64,000 nt of DNA from Zobellella taiwanensis (GTDB lineage Bacteria; Pseudomonadota; Gammaproteobacteria; Enterobacterales; Aeromonadaceae): contig NZ_PXYH01000009.1 of NCBI RefSeq assembly GCF_003012795.1, positions 79,444 to 143,443 on the forward strand. The letters are read 5' to 3'. This document shows positions 27,511-36,422 of this stretch, in pieces (within the stretch, counting starts at the first letter, position 1; each line of letters begins with the position of its first letter). A program made the position numbers and the translations under genes. Below the pieces are notes generated by a model. It was given only the letters and a program-made list of their open reading frames with translations, was not told the DNA's origin and did not search any database.

Positions 27511-28518
27511 GTGCTGACCGCCCTGCTGACCACGCAACAACGCAAATACCGCCACTGGCTGCTGGTGCTGTCCCTGGTGCTGGCCACGGCCATGCTGCTC
27601 AGCCTGCAGCTCGGTGCCGTGGGCGTGGGCATAGAGGCCCTGTGGCGGCCGGTATCGGCGCTGGAGCAGCAGGTGTTCTGGCAGTTGCGCCTGCCGCGTA
27701 CCCTGCTGGCGATGCTGGTCGGCGCCAGCCTGGCCCTGTGCGGCGCCGTGCTGCAGGTACTGCTGCACAATCCCCTGGCCGAGCCGGGGCTGATTGGCAT
27801 TTCCAGCGGCGCCAGCCTGGCGGCGGTGCTGACCCTGTCCCTGGGCGCCTGGTTCGGGCTGGCACTGCCCTGGTGGAGCCTGCCGCTGGCGGCCTTCGGC
27901 GGCGCCCTGGTGGTCACCACCCTGCTGATGGTGCTGGCCCGGCGCCGGCTGGGCCAAGGCGCCCTGCTGCTGTTCGGGGTGGCGGTGGCCATTTTTGCCA
28001 ATGCCATCCTTACCTGGCTGCTGTACCTGGCCGACGACGCCTCGCTGCGTACCTTCCTGTTCTGGATGATGGGCAGCCTGGGCCATGGCCAGCCCCTGTC
28101 CTGGTGGTGGTGGCTGCCGGCGCTGTTCACCCTGGCCTGGCTGCTGTGCCAGGGACGGCGGCTCGATCTGCTGGCCCTGGGCGAAAACCAGGCCCGCCTG
28201 CTGGGGCTGGACGCCCACCGGCTGCGGCCCCGGCTGGTACTGGCGGTGTGCCTGCTCACCGCCTTCAGTGTGGCCATGGCCGGAGTGATCGGCTTTGTCG
28301 GCCTGGTGGTGCCCCACCTGCTGCGGCTGCTGGCCGGCGGGCGGCAACGGTTTTTACTGCCCGCCTCGGCCCTGGCCGGCGCCAGCCTGCTGACCCTGGC
28401 CGACGTGGCCGCGCGCCAGACCCTGGCGGTGGGGGAGCTGCCCATCGGCGCGGTCACCGCCAGCCTGGGGGCGCCGGTGTTTATCTGGCTGCTGGTGCGT
28501 CGCCATGCTGTCGCTTGA
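27511..28518 (+). CDS. btuC: Vitamin B12 ABC transporter permease
   Basis: 335 residues with about ten membrane helices, FecCD/BtuC family. Typical segments are RLPRTLLAMLVGASLALCGA (about 54-73), NPLAEPGLIGISSGA and GFVGLVVPHLLRLL. The start is GTG at 27511, preceded by AGAGG. The last codons overlap btuD by 14 nt. No cobalamin riboswitch (B12 box) was recognised upstream, and no btuF or btuB lies in the window. Heme or siderophore use cannot be fully excluded, but the small, binding-protein-less btuCD layout fits B12. Confidence 0.85.
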   Translation: MLTALLTTQQRKYRHWLLVLSLVLATAMLLSLQLGAVGVGIEALWRPVSALEQQVFWQLRLPRTLLAMLVGASLALCGAVLQVLLHNPLAEPGLIGISSGASLAAVLTLSLGAWFGLALPWWSLPLAAFGGALVVTTLLMVLARRRLGQGALLLFGVAVAIFANAILTWLLYLADDASLRTFLFWMMGSLGHGQPLSWWWWLPALFTLAWLLCQGRRLDLLALGENQARLLGLDAHRLRPRLVLAVCLLTAFSVAMAGVIGFVGLVVPHLLRLLAGGRQRFLLPASALAGASLLTLADVAARQTLAVGELPIGAVTASLGAPVFIWLLVRRHAVA

Positions 28519-29254
28519 GGCGGTGCAACTGGCCGGCCGGGTCGGCCCGATCAGCGCCGAGCTGGCGGCGGGCAGGCTGACCCTGCTGCTCGGCCCCAAC
28601 GGCAGCGGCAAATCCAGCCTGCTGGCGGCGGCGGCCGGCCTGCTCGACGGCCAGGGCGAGATCCGGCTGGCGGGACGGCCGCTGCGCGCCATGGCCCTGT
28701 CCGAACTGGCCCGCCGGCGGGCCATGCTGGTGCAGCATGCGCCGCTGCCCGCCGGGCTGCGTGGCTACGAGTTGCTGGCCCTTGCGGTGGCGCCCCTGGG
28801 CGAGGTGAGCGAGGCGGCCTGCCTGGCCATGGCCGAACTCGGCGAGTACCTGGGACTGGCCTCGCTCTATCCGCGGTTGCTGGCGGACCTGTCCGGGGGG
28901 GAGCAGCAGCGGTTGCAGATCGCCGCCACCCTGTTGCAGGTATCGCCGCGCATCAACCCCGAAGCCCGGCTGCTGCTGCTGGATGAACCCCTGGCCGGGC
29001 TCGACTGGCAGCATCAGCTGGCCACCCTGCGGTTGTTGCGCCACTACGCGGGCCTGGGGCTGGCGGTGGTGGCCTCCATTCACGATATCAACCTGGCCTG
29101 CCAGTACGCGGACGAGATCTGGTGCCTGCACAAGGGCCGGCTGGTGGCCCAGGGCGGCCCCGGGCTGTTGACGCCGGCGCTGGTGGCCGAGGTGTTCGGC
29201 GTCCGGGTACGGCTGCTGGAGCAGGACGGCGCCCGGCTGCTGTTGCCTGACTAA
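28505..29254 (+). CDS. btuD: Vitamin B12 ABC transporter ATPase
   Basis: 249 residues. Walker A GPNGSGKSS (about 31-39), signature LSGGEQQRLQIA, Walker B ARLLLLDEPLAGLD and the switch His in ASIHDIN are all present. The start overlaps the end of btuC by 14 nt, so the two are translationally coupled. It powers uptake through the BtuC dimer. The PRINPEARLLLLDE spacing is BtuD-like. Confidence 0.87.
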   Translation: MLSLEAVQLAGRVGPISAELAAGRLTLLLGPNGSGKSSLLAAAAGLLDGQGEIRLAGRPLRAMALSELARRRAMLVQHAPLPAGLRGYELLALAVAPLGEVSEAACLAMAELGEYLGLASLYPRLLADLSGGEQQRLQIAATLLQVSPRINPEARLLLLDEPLAGLDWQHQLATLRLLRHYAGLGLAVVASIHDINLACQYADEIWCLHKGRLVAQGGPGLLTPALVAEVFGVRVRLLEQDGARLLLPD

Positions 29255-29397
29255 AGCTGGAAGCCAGGTGCCGGAAGCTGGAAGAAAAAACCTTGTGGAT
29301 GTGGCATCGGGCTTGTTCTTAAACAGGGTGTTGCCTGGCTTTGCACAGGTTGATGCGACACAGCCCCGTACGGGCATCAGGTGACCGAATGGGGCGC

Positions 29398-29417
29398 GGG
29401 CGGCCCGCCTGCGCTCC
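29398..29417. repeat. Dispersed 18-bp intergenic motif, variant copy 2
   Basis: GGGCGGCCCGCCTGCGCTCC closely resembles the 18-mer at 18961 and 56404. It lies in the 217-bp btuD-aroH gap. That gap is also edged by an imperfect inverted repeat (GGAAGCTGGAAG near 29272, and AGCTTCTAGCTTTCAGC near 29469). Nothing else was seen in the gap. Confidence 0.5.
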
Positions 29418-29471
29418 AGGGTTGCCGCCTTTGTTGATTGAGCGCCGTCTTGTTGGCCATTAGTTCAGCTT

Positions 29472-30512
29472 CTAGCTTTCAGCCTGGTACAGCATCGCCA
29501 GCAGTTGTTCGCTGTCCGCCCAGCCCAGGCAGGCGTCGGTGATGCTCTGGCCGAACACCTCGGCCCTGCCGTTCACCACCTCCTGGCGGCCTGGCTCGAT
29601 AAAGCTCTCGGCCATGATGCCGGCAATATGGGGGCTGCCCTGGCGCAGCTGGCGGCAGATGTCTTCTGCCACCGGCAACTGGCGCTGGTGCTGCTTCTGG
29701 CTGTTGCCGTGGCTGAGATCCACCACCAGCCGGGGCGACAGCCCGACTGCGGCCAGCCCCTCGGCCGCCTGGCGGATGCTCTCTGCATCGTAATTGGGCG
29801 CCTTGCCGCCGCGCAGGATCAGGTGGCCGTAGGGGTTGCCGTCGGTCTGGTAGATGGTCATGCGGCCGTCCTTGTCCGGCGAGCAGAAGATATGGGGGTG
29901 GCTCGCCGCCCGCACCGCGTCCAGGGCGATCTGGATATTGCCGTCGGTGCCGTTCTTGAAGCCCACCGGGCAGGACAGGGCCGAGGCCATTTCCCGGTGC
30001 ACCTGGGACTCGGTGGTGCGCGCGCCGATGGCGCCCCAACTGATCAGGTCCGCGATATACTGGCCGGTCACCATATCCAGGAATTCGGTGGCGGTGGGCA
30101 GGCCCAGGGCATTGATGTCGCACAACAGCTTGCGCGCCAGGCCCAGGCCGGTGTTCACATCGAAGCTGCCGTCCAGGTGCGGATCGTTGATCAGCCCCTT
30201 CCAGCCCACTATGGTGCGCGGCTTTTCGAAGTAGGTGCGCATCACAATGCACAGTTTGTCGGCGTAGCGGGCGCGCAGGGGCGCCAGCCGTTCGGCGTAG
30301 GCCAGGGCGGCGGCCGGGTCGTGGATGGAGCAGGGGCCGATGATCACCAGCAGCTTGTCGCTCGCGCCGGTGAGGATGGCTTCAATCTCGGCCCGGGCGC
30401 CGAGCACGGTCTGGGCCATGGCGTCGGACAGGGGGTATTGTTCGCTCAGCTGGTGCGGGGTGATCAGGGCCGCCAGCCGGCGACTCCTCAGTTCATCGGT
30501 ATGCAGGGACAT
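29472..30512 (-). CDS. aroH: 3-deoxy-7-phosphoheptulonate synthase, AroH-type
   Basis: 346 residues, class I DAHP synthase, the first step of the shikimate pathway (PEP plus erythrose-4-phosphate). Conserved motifs are IIGPCSIHDP (about 57-66), MRTYFEKPRTIVGWKG, GARTTESQVHREMAS and VDLSHGNSQKQHQRQ. The N-terminus TDELRSRRLAALITPHQL matches the E. coli tryptophan-sensitive AroH better than AroF or AroG. No TrpR or TyrR box was recognised upstream; a 12-bp palindrome at 30542 is the only candidate operator. Confidence 0.9.
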   Translation of the reverse strand: MSLHTDELRSRRLAALITPHQLSEQYPLSDAMAQTVLGARAEIEAILTGASDKLLVIIGPCSIHDPAAALAYAERLAPLRARYADKLCIVMRTYFEKPRTIVGWKGLINDPHLDGSFDVNTGLGLARKLLCDINALGLPTATEFLDMVTGQYIADLISWGAIGARTTESQVHREMASALSCPVGFKNGTDGNIQIALDAVRAASHPHIFCSPDKDGRMTIYQTDGNPYGHLILRGGKAPNYDAESIRQAAEGLAAVGLSPRLVVDLSHGNSQKQHQRQLPVAEDICRQLRQGSPHIAGIMAESFIEPGRQEVVNGRAEVFGQSITDACLGWADSEQLLAMLYQAES

Positions 30513-30541
30513 AGGTTTCTCTAAAAGCAGGAAAAATCGGG

Positions 30542-30553
30542 GTGCGTACGCAC
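30542..30553. promoter_or_regulatory. 12-bp perfect palindrome upstream of aroH
   Basis: GTGCGTACGCAC lies 30-41 nt upstream of the aroH start. It does not match the TrpR or TyrR consensus. It may be an operator or chance. Confidence 0.3.
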
Positions 30554-30617
30554 TATGTCCTTACCATAACGGAAAGCCGTGGCAGGGAAAACCACGGCGA
30601 AGGGGGAAAAGCGGGAT

Positions 30618-31028
30618 TTATTCCGGCCGGCTGAAGCGCTGGCCGGAAATGGCCGGATGATAGAGGGGCTGGATCACGTTGCCGGCGGGATCGGTAAGGT
30701 GGAAGCTGCGGGCGCCGTCGCCATGGTCGTGGGGCCGGTCCAGCAGGGTGACGCCCTTGCTCTGGAAGTACAGGTACCACTGCTCCAGCTCTTCCTTGCT
30801 GTCCACGATAAAGCCGAAGTGATCCATGCGCTGCACGCCGCTGGCGGGCAGGTCGGCGCGGCCCAGGGAGAGGTTGTCGTTGCCGCAGCTGAGGTACACC
30901 AGATCCGCATGGGCCCGGTTCAGTATTTCCATGCCCATGATCTCGGTGTAGAACTGCACGCATTCTTCCAGGTTGGGCATGGTGAAGGCGATATGGCGCA
31001 TGCCGTTGAAGCGGCCGGGTCGGTCCAT
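30618..31028 (-). CDS. VOC-family (glyoxalase/dioxygenase superfamily) protein
   Basis: 136 residues forming one betaalphabetabetabeta pair. Candidate metal ligands are His12 (MRHIAF), His69 (MDHFGF region) and a Glu/Gln near the end (NVIQPLYH, where the canonical Glu is a Gln, so metal binding is uncertain). AAGGAGCC precedes the ATG. It is divergent from a quinol-monooxygenase-like gene, with a perfect 9+9 bp palindrome between them, so both are probably under one regulator. Likely a detoxification or ring-cleavage-type enzyme; the substrate is unknown. Confidence 0.8.
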   Translation of the reverse strand: MDRPGRFNGMRHIAFTMPNLEECVQFYTEIMGMEILNRAHADLVYLSCGNDNLSLGRADLPASGVQRMDHFGFIVDSKEELEQWYLYFQSKGVTLLDRPHDHGDGARSFHLTDPAGNVIQPLYHPAISGQRFSRPE

Positions 31029-31066
31029 GAGAGGCTCCTTGGAATTGGCAATAATAATTGTGTACT

Positions 31067-31091
31067 ATTTGTTTAAATTAAATAAACAAAT
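31067..31091. promoter_or_regulatory. Palindromic operator between the VOC and ABM genes
   Basis: ATTTGTTTA, 7 nt, TAAACAAAT: perfect 9-bp arms in an AT-rich stretch unlike the GC-rich surroundings. It ends 10 nt before the plus-strand start and lies 39 nt from the minus-strand start. It probably binds a dimeric regulator (MarR- or TetR-like spacing). No such regulator gene is adjacent. Confidence 0.7.
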
Positions 31092-31101
31092 GGAGTTTAC
31101 A

Positions 31102-31404
31102 ATGTATTCAATTATTGTCAAAACCAGGCTCAAGCCGGGCACTGCCCAGGCCTTTCTCGACGCCATGCTGCAAAACGCCGCCGCCTCGGTGCGCGACGAG
31201 CCCGGCTGCCACACCTTCGACGTGCTGCAGGACCGCGCCGATCCCGAACTGTTCTGGCTCTATGAAATCTACCAGGACGAAGCCGCCTTGGCCGCCCACA
31301 AGGAAACCCCGCACTACCAGGCGAGCCGCGCCGTGGTGAATGAGCTGATTGCCGAGCAGTCGGTGATCCGCGCCGACGTGCTGGCGGTCAATCCGACCCG
31401 TTAA
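31102..31404 (+). CDS. Antibiotic biosynthesis monooxygenase-domain protein (YgiN-like)
   Basis: 100 residues with the ferredoxin-like ABM fold: IIVKTRLKPGTAQAFLDAML, then EPGCHTFDVLQD and FWLYEIYQDEAALAAHKETP (conserved Tyr and His). Such dimers oxidise quinols or related aromatics, or detoxify reactive dicarbonyls, without a cofactor. The start at 31102 has GGAG upstream; an in-frame ATG at 31090 is possible. It shares an operator region with the VOC gene and ends 3 nt before a convergent flavin oxidoreductase gene. Confidence 0.85.
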   Translation: MYSIIVKTRLKPGTAQAFLDAMLQNAAASVRDEPGCHTFDVLQDRADPELFWLYEIYQDEAALAAHKETPHYQASRAVVNELIAEQSVIRADVLAVNPTR

Positions 31405-31407
31405 CTC

Positions 31408-32403
31408 TCAGCCCACCAAGTCCGCCAGCAACGACAGGCTGTGGTGGCGGGCGGCCTGATCGTAAATATCGGATACCAGCATCAGCTCGTTGGCGCCGGT
31501 CCGGGCCAGCAGTGCTTCGAGCTGCTGCGCTACCCGGGCCGGACTGCCGATGACGGCGGCGCCGAGGAAACCCTCCACCCCGCGCTGCTCGTGGGGCAGC
31601 CAGCGCTGGTCCAGGTCGGTGACCGGCGGCTGCAACAGGCGGCCTTCGCCGCGCAGCAGCGACAGTACCTTCTGGCGCGCCGTGCTGGCCAGGAACTCGG
31701 CCTCCCGGTCGCTGTCGGCGACGATGGCCGGCACGCCCAGCATCAGGTAGGGCTCGGCCAGCACCTCCGAGGGCCGGAACCGGTCTTTATAGATGGCCAC
31801 CGCCTCATGCAGCATGCGCGGCGCGAAGTGGGAGGCGAAGGCGTAGGGCAGGCCGAGCTGCGCCGCCAGCTGGGCGCTGAACAGGCTGGAGCCGAGCAGC
31901 CAGATGGGCACATTGGTGCCGGCGCCGGGGATGGCCATCAGCTTCTGGCCATGATGTGCCGGCCCCAGCAGCTGCCGCAACTGCTGAACCTGTTCGGGAA
32001 AGTCCTCGCCGTCTTCCGGCCGGCGGCGCAGGGCGCGCATGGTATCGGGATCCGTGCCCGGGGCCCGACCCAGGCCCAGGTCGATACGCCCGGGGTAAAG
32101 GGTGGCCAGGGTACCGAACTGCTCGGCCACCACCAGGGGCGGGTGGTTGGGCAGCATGATGCCGCCGGAGCCGACCCGGATGCGGGCCGTGTGGCCGGCG
32201 ATATGGCCCACCAGCACGGCGGTGGCGGAGCTGGCGATGCCGTCCAGGTTGTGGTGTTCCGCCAGCCAGAAGCGCTCGAAGCCGAGGCCCTCCACATGGC
32301 GGGCCAGGGCGACCGAGTTGGCGATGGCGTCGGCGGCGTCGAAACCGCTACGGATATGCACCAGGTCCAGCACGGACAGTTTGACCTTGGATAATAGACT
32401 CAT
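31408..32403 (-). CDS. Luciferase-like flavin-dependent oxidoreductase (YhbW family)
   Basis: 331 residues. It closely follows E. coli Yhb[19 protein letters not shown] (about 45-62), [37 protein letters not shown] and [28 protein letters not shown]. An FMN-dependent LLM-class TIM barrel; the natural substrate is unknown. Start 32403 ([14 protein letters not shown]) matches the family N-terminus better than the longer frame. It is convergent with the ABM gene and divergent from the ProXp-like gene. Confidence 0.9.
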   Translation of the reverse strand: MSLLSKVKLSVLDLVHIRSGFDAADAIANSVALARHVEGLGFERFWLAEHHNLDGIASSATAVLVGHIAGHTARIRVGSGGIMLPNHPPLVVAEQFGTLATLYPGRIDLGLGRAPGTDPDTMRALRRRPEDGEDFPEQVQQLRQLLGPAHHGQKLMAIPGAGTNVPIWLLGSSLFSAQLAAQLGLPYAFASHFAPRMLHEAVAIYKDRFRPSEVLAEPYLMLGVPAIVADSDREAEFLASTARQKVLSLLRGEGRLLQPPVTDLDQRWLPHEQRGVEGFLGAAVIGSPARVAQQLEALLARTGANELMLVSDIYDQAARHHSLSLLADLVG

Positions 32404-32421
32404 AAATGGTAATGGTATCGA

Positions 32422-32450
32422 TTGAAACAATAACCCGATAACAACATATT
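32422..32450 (+). promoter_or_regulatory. Candidate sigma-70 promoter for the ProXp-like gene
   Basis: TTGAAA (32422-32427), a 17-nt spacer, CATATT (32445-32450). The stretch is AT-rich and about 64 nt upstream of the start. Predicted by eye. Confidence 0.4.
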
Positions 32451-32513
32451 TTGCCCGGGATCGCCATCCGCAGTGGATATGGCTTGTGTCCCGGCAGCTA
32501 CCGGAGGAACCCC

Positions 32514-32999
32514 ATGGACATGATGGCGCGGCTGGCCGGCTGGCAGATCCGGCCGCCGCTGATTGAACATCCGCCGCTGCCTACCTGTGCCGATGCCGAC
32601 CGGCTGCTGGTGGACAGGCCCGGCACCCGGCTGAAAAACCTGTTCCTGCGCGACAACTACGGTCGCCGCCATGCCCTGCTGCTGACCCGGCCCGGCAAGC
32701 AGGTGGATCTCAAGGCATTGTCCCGCCAGCAGGGCTGGTCGCGCCTCGGCTTTGCCTCGGCCGAGCGGCTGCAGCGCTACCTGGGGGTGGCCCCGGGTCA
32801 TGTCTCGGTGCTGGCGCTGGTGAACGACGTGGCGCAACAGGTGGAGCTTTGGCTGGACGAGGAACTGAAGGACGGCGACGACTTTCACTGCCACCCCCTG
32901 CGCAATACCGCCACCGTGCTGCTGAGCCGTAGTGATTTACTGCGCTTCACCGGGCAGACCGGGCACACTCCGCTCTGGCTGCCGGTGCCTTCTTTTTAA
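32514..32999 (+). CDS. Prolyl-tRNA deacylase/editing protein (ProXp-ala / PrdX-like)
   Basis: 161 residues, one YbaK/ProRS insertion-type domain (about 20-155). Matching segments are [34 protein letters not shown] ([20 protein letters not shown]) and [23 protein letters not shown]. Proteins of this family remove alanine or other wrong amino acids from tRNA-Pro in trans. GGAGGA lies 5 nt upstream of the ATG. It stands alone; the gene is followed by the intergenic repeats at 33.1 kb. Confidence 0.87.
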   Translation: MDMMARLAGWQIRPPLIEHPPLPTCADADRLLVDRPGTRLKNLFLRDNYGRRHALLLTRPGKQVDLKALSRQQGWSRLGFASAERLQRYLGVAPGHVSVLALVNDVAQQVELWLDEELKDGDDFHCHPLRNTATVLLSRSDLLRFTGQTGHTPLWLPVPSF

Positions 33000-33077
33000 G
33001 GGATTGGGGACTGGGGAATAGGGACTGGTCACGAGTCGCCAACGAGGACGGAATGCGAAGCATCAGTGCGGTTGCAC

Positions 33078-33147
33078 TCCGCCGACACGCTTCAAGTACT
33101 TGTAACGCTCGAAAATGCCATCCATGGCATTTTATGGTCGGCTCCGG
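33078..33147 (-). repeat. Structured intergenic repeat, copy B2 (degenerate)
   Basis: Arm one is AAAATGCC-ATCCAT-GGCATTTT (33112-33133). Arm two is around the palindrome CAAGTACTTG (33093-33102). The outer stem is CCGCCGAC with GGTCGGCTCCGG. It lies in the 350-bp gap between the ProXp-like gene and ttrA; the first ~75 bp of that gap hold nothing recognised. Confidence 0.6.
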
Positions 33148-33217
33148 CAATCCCCACTGCTGCTTCGGTCAACATTGGCGTTGTTTTCAGCGACCAATCC
33201 GCTCCGAGTGCTGAAGA

Positions 33218-33313
33218 CAAAGGGTGTCTGTTTAGCCGACCCTCTGCGCCATGGATGGCGCAGCGGAGCCCCCATGGAAGGTTTACGGCGTGTCGGGGAA
33301 ACAGTGCCCTTTG
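33218..33313 (-). repeat. Structured intergenic repeat, copy B1
   Basis: The outer stem CAAAGGGTGTCTGTTT..CCGAC pairs with GTCGG..AAACAGTGCCCTTTG. Arm one is CTGCGCC-ATGGAT-GGCGCAG (33244-33263). Arm two holds CCCCCATGGAAGG. The complement of the core reads like copies A1 and C (GCCGTAAACC, then GGGGGCTCCG). The outer CAAAGGG end is shared with A1. Confidence 0.75.
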
Positions 33314-33350
33314 GCCTACGGTGTTGCACGGCGTTACAAGCCCACAGTGA

Positions 33351-36300
33351 TCAAATCGCTTCGATTTTCGCCGGCAGTCCCTGGCGGACCGAGGCGCCGC
33401 TGGTCCAGTCTAGCCAGACGTTGGCCACCTCCTTGCGGGTGGGATCCATCAACCCCAGGTCGTTCTGGTTGACCCCGGCGCCCAGCCACGGGTTGGCGGG
33501 GGTCGGCTCGCCGTCGATCAGGTGGGAGCGGGCGCCCAGCTCGCTGTGGCCATAGCCGTGCTCGATGGCGACGGCCCCTTCCACTATGCCGTCCCTGACC
33601 AGGGCGATGCCCTCCACCTGTCCCCCCGGGGTGATTACCCGCACCGGCTGGCCGTGGCGGATGCCGGCCCGCTCGGCGTCCCTGCGATGGATGCTGATGG
33701 GGTTTTCCGGATGGATCATGCGCAGCCGCTCGGCACCGATGCTGGACGAGCTCATCAGGTGCGACTTGTAGGAGGTCACCAGCAATGGCCATTCCTGTTC
33801 CGGATAATGGTCGCGCATGGGGCTGCCGTCGGCAAAGCGCGGGCCGTAGAAGGCGGCGCAGCCGCTCAGCCGTTCGCCGGTCATGGCATGCACGGTACTG
33901 CCGATGGTGGCATTCCAGATGCACAGTGTATTGCCGGTGCGCTTGCCCATCAGTTCTCCCTGCCAGCCCGACTCGAAGGGGGCGAAGCGTCCGCCCCGGC
34001 TGAAAATAAAGCCGGCCCGGCGTTGTTCGTCCGGCGCCAGGGTGGCTTCAATCAGCGGCATCAGCCGGGCGGCGTTGGTCAGCACCAGATCGTCGGCGCT
34101 GGCCTCGGGCACCGGCCGGTCGCCGGCAAAGGCCAGGTTGGCGGCACCGCGCAGGTAAAAATCGGCGGCGGTGTGCAGGTCGTGACGGCCGCCCCGGCTG
34201 TCGGGGATGGCTCCCTTGCCGTAGCCGGGCAGCTCCATTTTGCCGGCCAGGGCGATGATGAAGGCTTCCAGTCCCAGGTGATCGCCGTTGGCGAGCCGGG
34301 GCGTGGCCGGCGCAACCACCGGCCAGCGGGCGGTGGTGGTCTGCTGGGGTACCCCGCTCCAGGGCTTGGTGAAGCCCCAGCTTTCGTAGGTGAGGGTGTC
34401 CGGCACTATGTAGTCGGCCAGGGCGGTGGTTTCGTTGATAAAACCGTCCACCGCGATAAACAGCGGCAGGTTGGCCGGATCTTTCAGTTTTTCCCCCAGA
34501 AACGCCTGGCCGCCGCCGATGCCGTACAGGGGGTTGGTCATGTGGCTGATCCAGGCCTTGAGCCGGTAGGGATAGCCTGCAAAAGCGGCTGCCAGGTGCT
34601 CGGTGAGCAGGGGCGAGGAAAAGCTGAACCAGGGCGCCCGGGCCGGGTAGGGGGATTCCCCGGCGGCCAGCTTGCGCCGGTATTCGCTGCTGTTCTGGTA
34701 GGGAAAGCGGTTGCGTGACAGGAAGAGGCCCTTGGGGGTTACCATGCCGTCGAACCGGGCCAGATCGTAGCGGGGGCCGTTTTCCACCGCCGCCACGCCG
34801 CCGGCGCCGAGCGCCAGCCCGCCCCGGGCGTTGATGTTGCCGAGCAGGGCGTTGAGGGTCATCACCGAAAAGGCGGTATAGAAGGCGTTGCCGTTCATCA
34901 TGCCGCCGTGGGCATCCACCACCGCCCGGGGACCATGACGCTTGAGCTGGCGGCCCAGGCCTTCGATGATCTCCAGCGGCACGCCGCAGTAGTCGCTGTA
35001 CTGGGCCAGGGTCTGCCCGAAGGCGGCCTCCCTGAGGCACAGCAGGGCGGATTTTACCCGGGCCGGGCCATCGGCCAGCTGCACTTCCCGCTCGACCCAA
35101 AGGGCGGCCTCGCGGGCGTCGGTGTGGTCCATCAGCTCGCCGCTGTCGGCGTTGACCACCAGCGGGCTGCTGGCCTCGCCCCGGCCCAGGTCGGCGGCGG
35201 TGAGGAACTGACCGGCCCTGGGATGCGGTGCCTGCAGCACCAGGTGGGTGGCGTTGGTATGACTGGGCTGGCCGGCCCTGGCCTGGGCGGCCGGGCCGGG
35301 CTGGGCCAGGTAGCGCCGGTTGATGCTGTCGTTCTCCATCAGCCAGCGGATCAGGGCCAGGGCCAGGGCGTCGTCGGTGGCGGGCTTGATCGGCACCCAG
35401 CGGCCGCGCTCTTCGTTGAGCCGGCTGATGCTGTTGGGCAGGGTGGGAGCCACCACCACATAGTCGAGGCCGCCGTCGCTGCGGGCGCTGGCCAGTTGGC
35501 GGCCCTGGCGCTTGAAGGGATTGCCCGCCTGGGCCGGCGAGGTGCCGATACACAGCACGAAGGCGGCATGATCCCAGTCCGGCTTGCCGTGGGCGAACTT
35601 GTCCAGGTCATTGAACATGGCGCCGGAGCCGGCCCGGAAGCCAAAGCCGCAGTAGCCGCCATGGTGGCCGAAATTGCGGGTGCCGAAACTGTTGAAGGCA
35701 AAGCGCTTGAGAAAGCTGTCGCGGCCCTCGTCGCCGGCGTTTGTCACCAGCAACTGGTTGGCCCTGGGGCCGTATTCGGGGTTATCAGGGTCGACCGGGG
35801 TCTCCAGGTCGCGGATGGCGCGCAGGCCGTCCACCTGGCCCTCGCCAAACAGATCTCCGCCCTCGACCACTTCCTCCAGCAACTGCTCCAGGCTGATGCT
35901 CTGCCACTTGCCCTCGCCGCGCCGCCCGGCGCGCTTGAGGATGCGGGTCACCCGGTAGGGGCTGTGCAGCTGCTCGGCCAGGGCCGCGCCCCGGGCGCAG
36001 GCCGTGGAGCGCTGTTCGATGCCGGCCTCTCCGGCCAGGGTCTTGTATACCTCCCGGACCGGCGTTTCCTGGGCCGGCGGGCGGGGGTTGGAGAGGGGAT
36101 GGTAAGGGTTGCCGGCGATGCGCAGTACCCTGTTGTTGGCGGTATCGACCCGGGCACGCAGGCCGCACAGGGTCCAGCAACCGAAACACTGCACCGGGCT
36201 CACCGCCTGGTGCTCGGCCATTACCAGCTCGCCCTGGGGGGTTATCATGAATTCCGGCGGCAGGGCGTTGCCGGCGATGCGGTCATTGGCGGGCACGCCG

Positions 36301-36422
36301 CTGGTGCCGTTGAGGACGCCCTTGACCGCCTTGGCGACGGGGTTGGCGTAACCGGCGGCAAAGGCGCCGGCGCCGCCCACCATCATGCCGGTCTGCAAAA
36401 GGGCGCGACGTTTCTTATCCAT
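33351..36422 (-). CDS. ttrA: Tetrathionate reductase subunit A (bis-MGD molybdoenzyme)
   Basis: 1023 residues, the catalytic DMSO-reductase-family subunit reducing tetrathionate to thiosulfate. The Tat-type start DKKRRALLQTG is followed by a [4Fe-4S] site: Cys79, Cys82, Cys86 (QCFGCWTLCGL) and Cys142 (STACARG). Cys259 in GGYCGFGF is the probable Mo ligand. The large size and DVGE/AHGGMMNGNAFYTAF-like regions fit TtrA, with PhsA/PsrA or arsenate reductases as weaker alternatives; the neighbouring ttrBC and ttrSR settle it. The start overlaps ttrC by 8 nt. MobA, which makes the guanylated cofactor, is encoded 10 kb away. Confidence 0.92.
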   Translation of the reverse strand: MDKKRRALLQTGMMVGGAGAFAAGYANPVAKAVKGVLNGTSGVPANDRIAGNALPPEFMITPQGELVMAEHQAVSPVQCFGCWTLCGLRARVDTANNRVLRIAGNPYHPLSNPRPPAQETPVREVYKTLAGEAGIEQRSTACARGAALAEQLHSPYRVTRILKRAGRRGEGKWQSISLEQLLEEVVEGGDLFGEGQVDGLRAIRDLETPVDPDNPEYGPRANQLLVTNAGDEGRDSFLKRFAFNSFGTRNFGHHGGYCGFGFRAGSGAMFNDLDKFAHGKPDWDHAAFVLCIGTSPAQAGNPFKRQGRQLASARSDGGLDYVVVAPTLPNSISRLNEERGRWVPIKPATDDALALALIRWLMENDSINRRYLAQPGPAAQARAGQPSHTNATHLVLQAPHPRAGQFLTAADLGRGEASSPLVVNADSGELMDHTDAREAALWVEREVQLADGPARVKSALLCLREAAFGQTLAQYSDYCGVPLEIIEGLGRQLKRHGPRAVVDAHGGMMNGNAFYTAFSVMTLNALLGNINARGGLALGAGGVAAVENGPRYDLARFDGMVTPKGLFLSRNRFPYQNSSEYRRKLAAGESPYPARAPWFSFSSPLLTEHLAAAFAGYPYRLKAWISHMTNPLYGIGGGQAFLGEKLKDPANLPLFIAVDGFINETTALADYIVPDTLTYESWGFTKPWSGVPQQTTTARWPVVAPATPRLANGDHLGLEAFIIALAGKMELPGYGKGAIPDSRGGRHDLHTAADFYLRGAANLAFAGDRPVPEASADDLVLTNAARLMPLIEATLAPDEQRRAGFIFSRGGRFAPFESGWQGELMGKRTGNTLCIWNATIGSTVHAMTGERLSGCAAFYGPRFADGSPMRDHYPEQEWPLLVTSYKSHLMSSSSIGAERLRMIHPENPISIHRRDAERAGIRHGQPVRVITPGGQVEGIALVRDGIVEGAVAIEHGYGHSELGARSHLIDGEPTPANPWLGAGVNQNDLGLMDPTRKEVANVWLDWTSGASVRQGLPAKIEAI

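Noticed and set aside
30513..30617. TrpR or TyrR operator upstream of aroH
   Set aside because: Neither consensus is present; only the GTGCGTACGCAC palindrome, which does not match.
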